DNA of 64,000 nucleotides, from NCBI GenBank assembly GCA_018398585.1, contig JAGTTD010000012.1:16997036-17061035 (forward strand), given 5' to 3'. This stretch comes from Simmondsia chinensis. Its lineage: Eukaryota; Streptophyta; Magnoliopsida; Caryophyllales; Simmondsiaceae. Every line of letters starts with the position of its first letter. The stretch's first letter is position 1. Shown here piece after piece: positions 62,941 through 64,000 of this stretch. Position numbers and translations under genes: made by a program. Below the pieces are notes generated by a model. It was not told the origin of the DNA and ran no database searches. It saw nothing but the letters and a program-made list of their open reading frames with translations.

Positions 62941-64000
62941 ACAAGAAAACGTATTTTATTGATAAATGTTCTCACCCTTCTAATGTCTCAATTCGGCCTT
63001 GCTGACGGGAAATTTTGGGCGGTTCAATTAGGTCTCCAAGGCATACATGTAAGTGATGGATGATGAACTCCGAACTTTGATTGTTTGCTAAAAACTAAGA
63101 AAAGTAATCCTATGTGTTACATGACTTATTTTACGGTTTCTATTTTTAGACAGGTTGTTCGATTATACATTGCAATCAATACTGGTACGTCTTGTGTGTT
63201 CTATTTTGTTTATTATAATATGATATGTTTTAGTAGATGTTGAGCGCTAGAAAATGCTCAGAGTTCTCTAGGTTGCTACTAGTAGATCAACTAAGTTGAA
63301 AAAAACATTTGGAATGTTAGATTAGACTAAAGAGTTAGTCAAATGCAATATTCGGACATTAGATGTTGAATTTGTTCTAGTATTAGATACTTGAATTGCC
63401 AATTATAGTAGAGATGATCAAATACTTGAAAAAAGTGTTTGGTTAGAGAACTAATAGCATGAGAACAGTTTATGAGAAATGGTGTCATAAAACTAAGGGA
63501 AGAGTCCACTTAGTGTGGCATATATCTCAGGAATTAAGAACCTTAAAAGGATAAAATAAAACATGAGTCAAAATAGTTTTGTCTCTTTTATAATTGTGTT
63601 AGACAATATTATAAAAGGAATTACTTAAGTACTTAGATACTATTGTTGCTAAAACTGAAAGCCAACATGACAATGTATATGATATCTTGTCACCTCTAGT
63701 TGTGACAAGTAGGAAGTTCACTAGTGTACTAGTGAATATGGTTTTCAACAGGGGCATCAAAAGATGTAGTAGTATAAGTCAAAGAGTATAGTTTTGTATT
63801 TGAGTAACTATCTTGATTTACTTAAAAGATTTGATTTCTATCAACTATTTATTTTGAAATAGACTTTCGGTTATTTTTCATAAAATAAACTAATAGTTAT
63901 ATAAATAAAGTGTTTATTTAAAAAGTACACTTGTAGATAGTTGACTTATTTTAAATAAAACTACATTAATGGCAATTTATTAGCCTAATACAAGCTAGGC
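62941..64000. other. no supported gene
   Basis: AT-rich sequence with stops in all frames to the end of the window. Confidence 0.4.

Overview
The window is nuclear DNA of a flowering plant, in a region dominated by nested and decayed transposable elements. It holds plant lineages of Ty3/gypsy (Athila-like and Reina-like), copia-type LTRs, an RTE LINE, a large Mutator-like element (MULE) with a ULP1-type protease gene, SINE-like elements, and one apparently intact host gene, a CC-NB-LRR immune receptor closely resembling ZAR1. The ZAR1 match points to a eudicot or a relative that keeps ZAR1, but the species cannot be fixed from the sequence alone.

Layout. (1) 1-8374, minus strand: an Athila-lineage retrotransposon with its 5' LTR, a degraded gag-pol, and tRNA-like tandem modules in the 3' region; the 3' LTR lies outside the window. 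(2) 8597-37956, plus strand: two related LTRs, one followed by a PBS-like site and one preceded by a purine tract, bounding a very large element with no gag or pol of its own (LARD-like). Nested inside it are a 16.9-kb MULE (10862-27773, 9-bp target duplication), a 5'-truncated RTE LINE (about 29545-30977) and a 5S-rRNA-headed SINE (in the 5' LTR). (3) 37957-42600: a copia-type 3' end and LTR carrying a second 5S-SINE, a second Athila-like 3' fragment in opposite orientation, and an L1-type ORF1 fragment. (4) 43005-44259: a non-autonomous TIR element containing a tRNA-like sequence; then a short (TTG)n-tailed SINE/LINE end. (5) 46210-51815: a complete Reina-like gypsy element with 5-bp target duplication and five in-frame stops. 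(6) 52526-55078: the ZAR1-like NLR, intact, about 0.7 kb downstream of that element. (7) 55500-64000: further LTRs, a third 5S-SINE, a small minus-strand gypsy derivative split by a foldback TIR element with a 9-bp duplication, and AT-rich retroelement-like DNA without genes.

The MULE is the most elaborate object. A broken MuDR-type transposase gene reads rightward from the left terminus. A DUF1985-ULP1 protease gene reads leftward from the right terminus over eight inferred coding exons with its catalytic residues preserved but two nonsense codons. Both have a predicted 5'-UTR intron filled with long arrays of an ~83-bp repeat built on a perfect palindrome. Array orientation follows the direction of the resident gene. 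Between the genes lie a long inverted repeat of captured coding-like sequence and homologous 3' flanks in opposite orientation.

The strongest candidate for something undescribed is the 5S-rRNA-headed SINE. Three copies share a near-intact 5S promoter region fused to a tail that also ends the RTE LINE here; one has an exact 18-bp target duplication and another a matching 8-bp duplication. All exon structures, domain calls and repeat comparisons were made by eye, without alignment or database searches.
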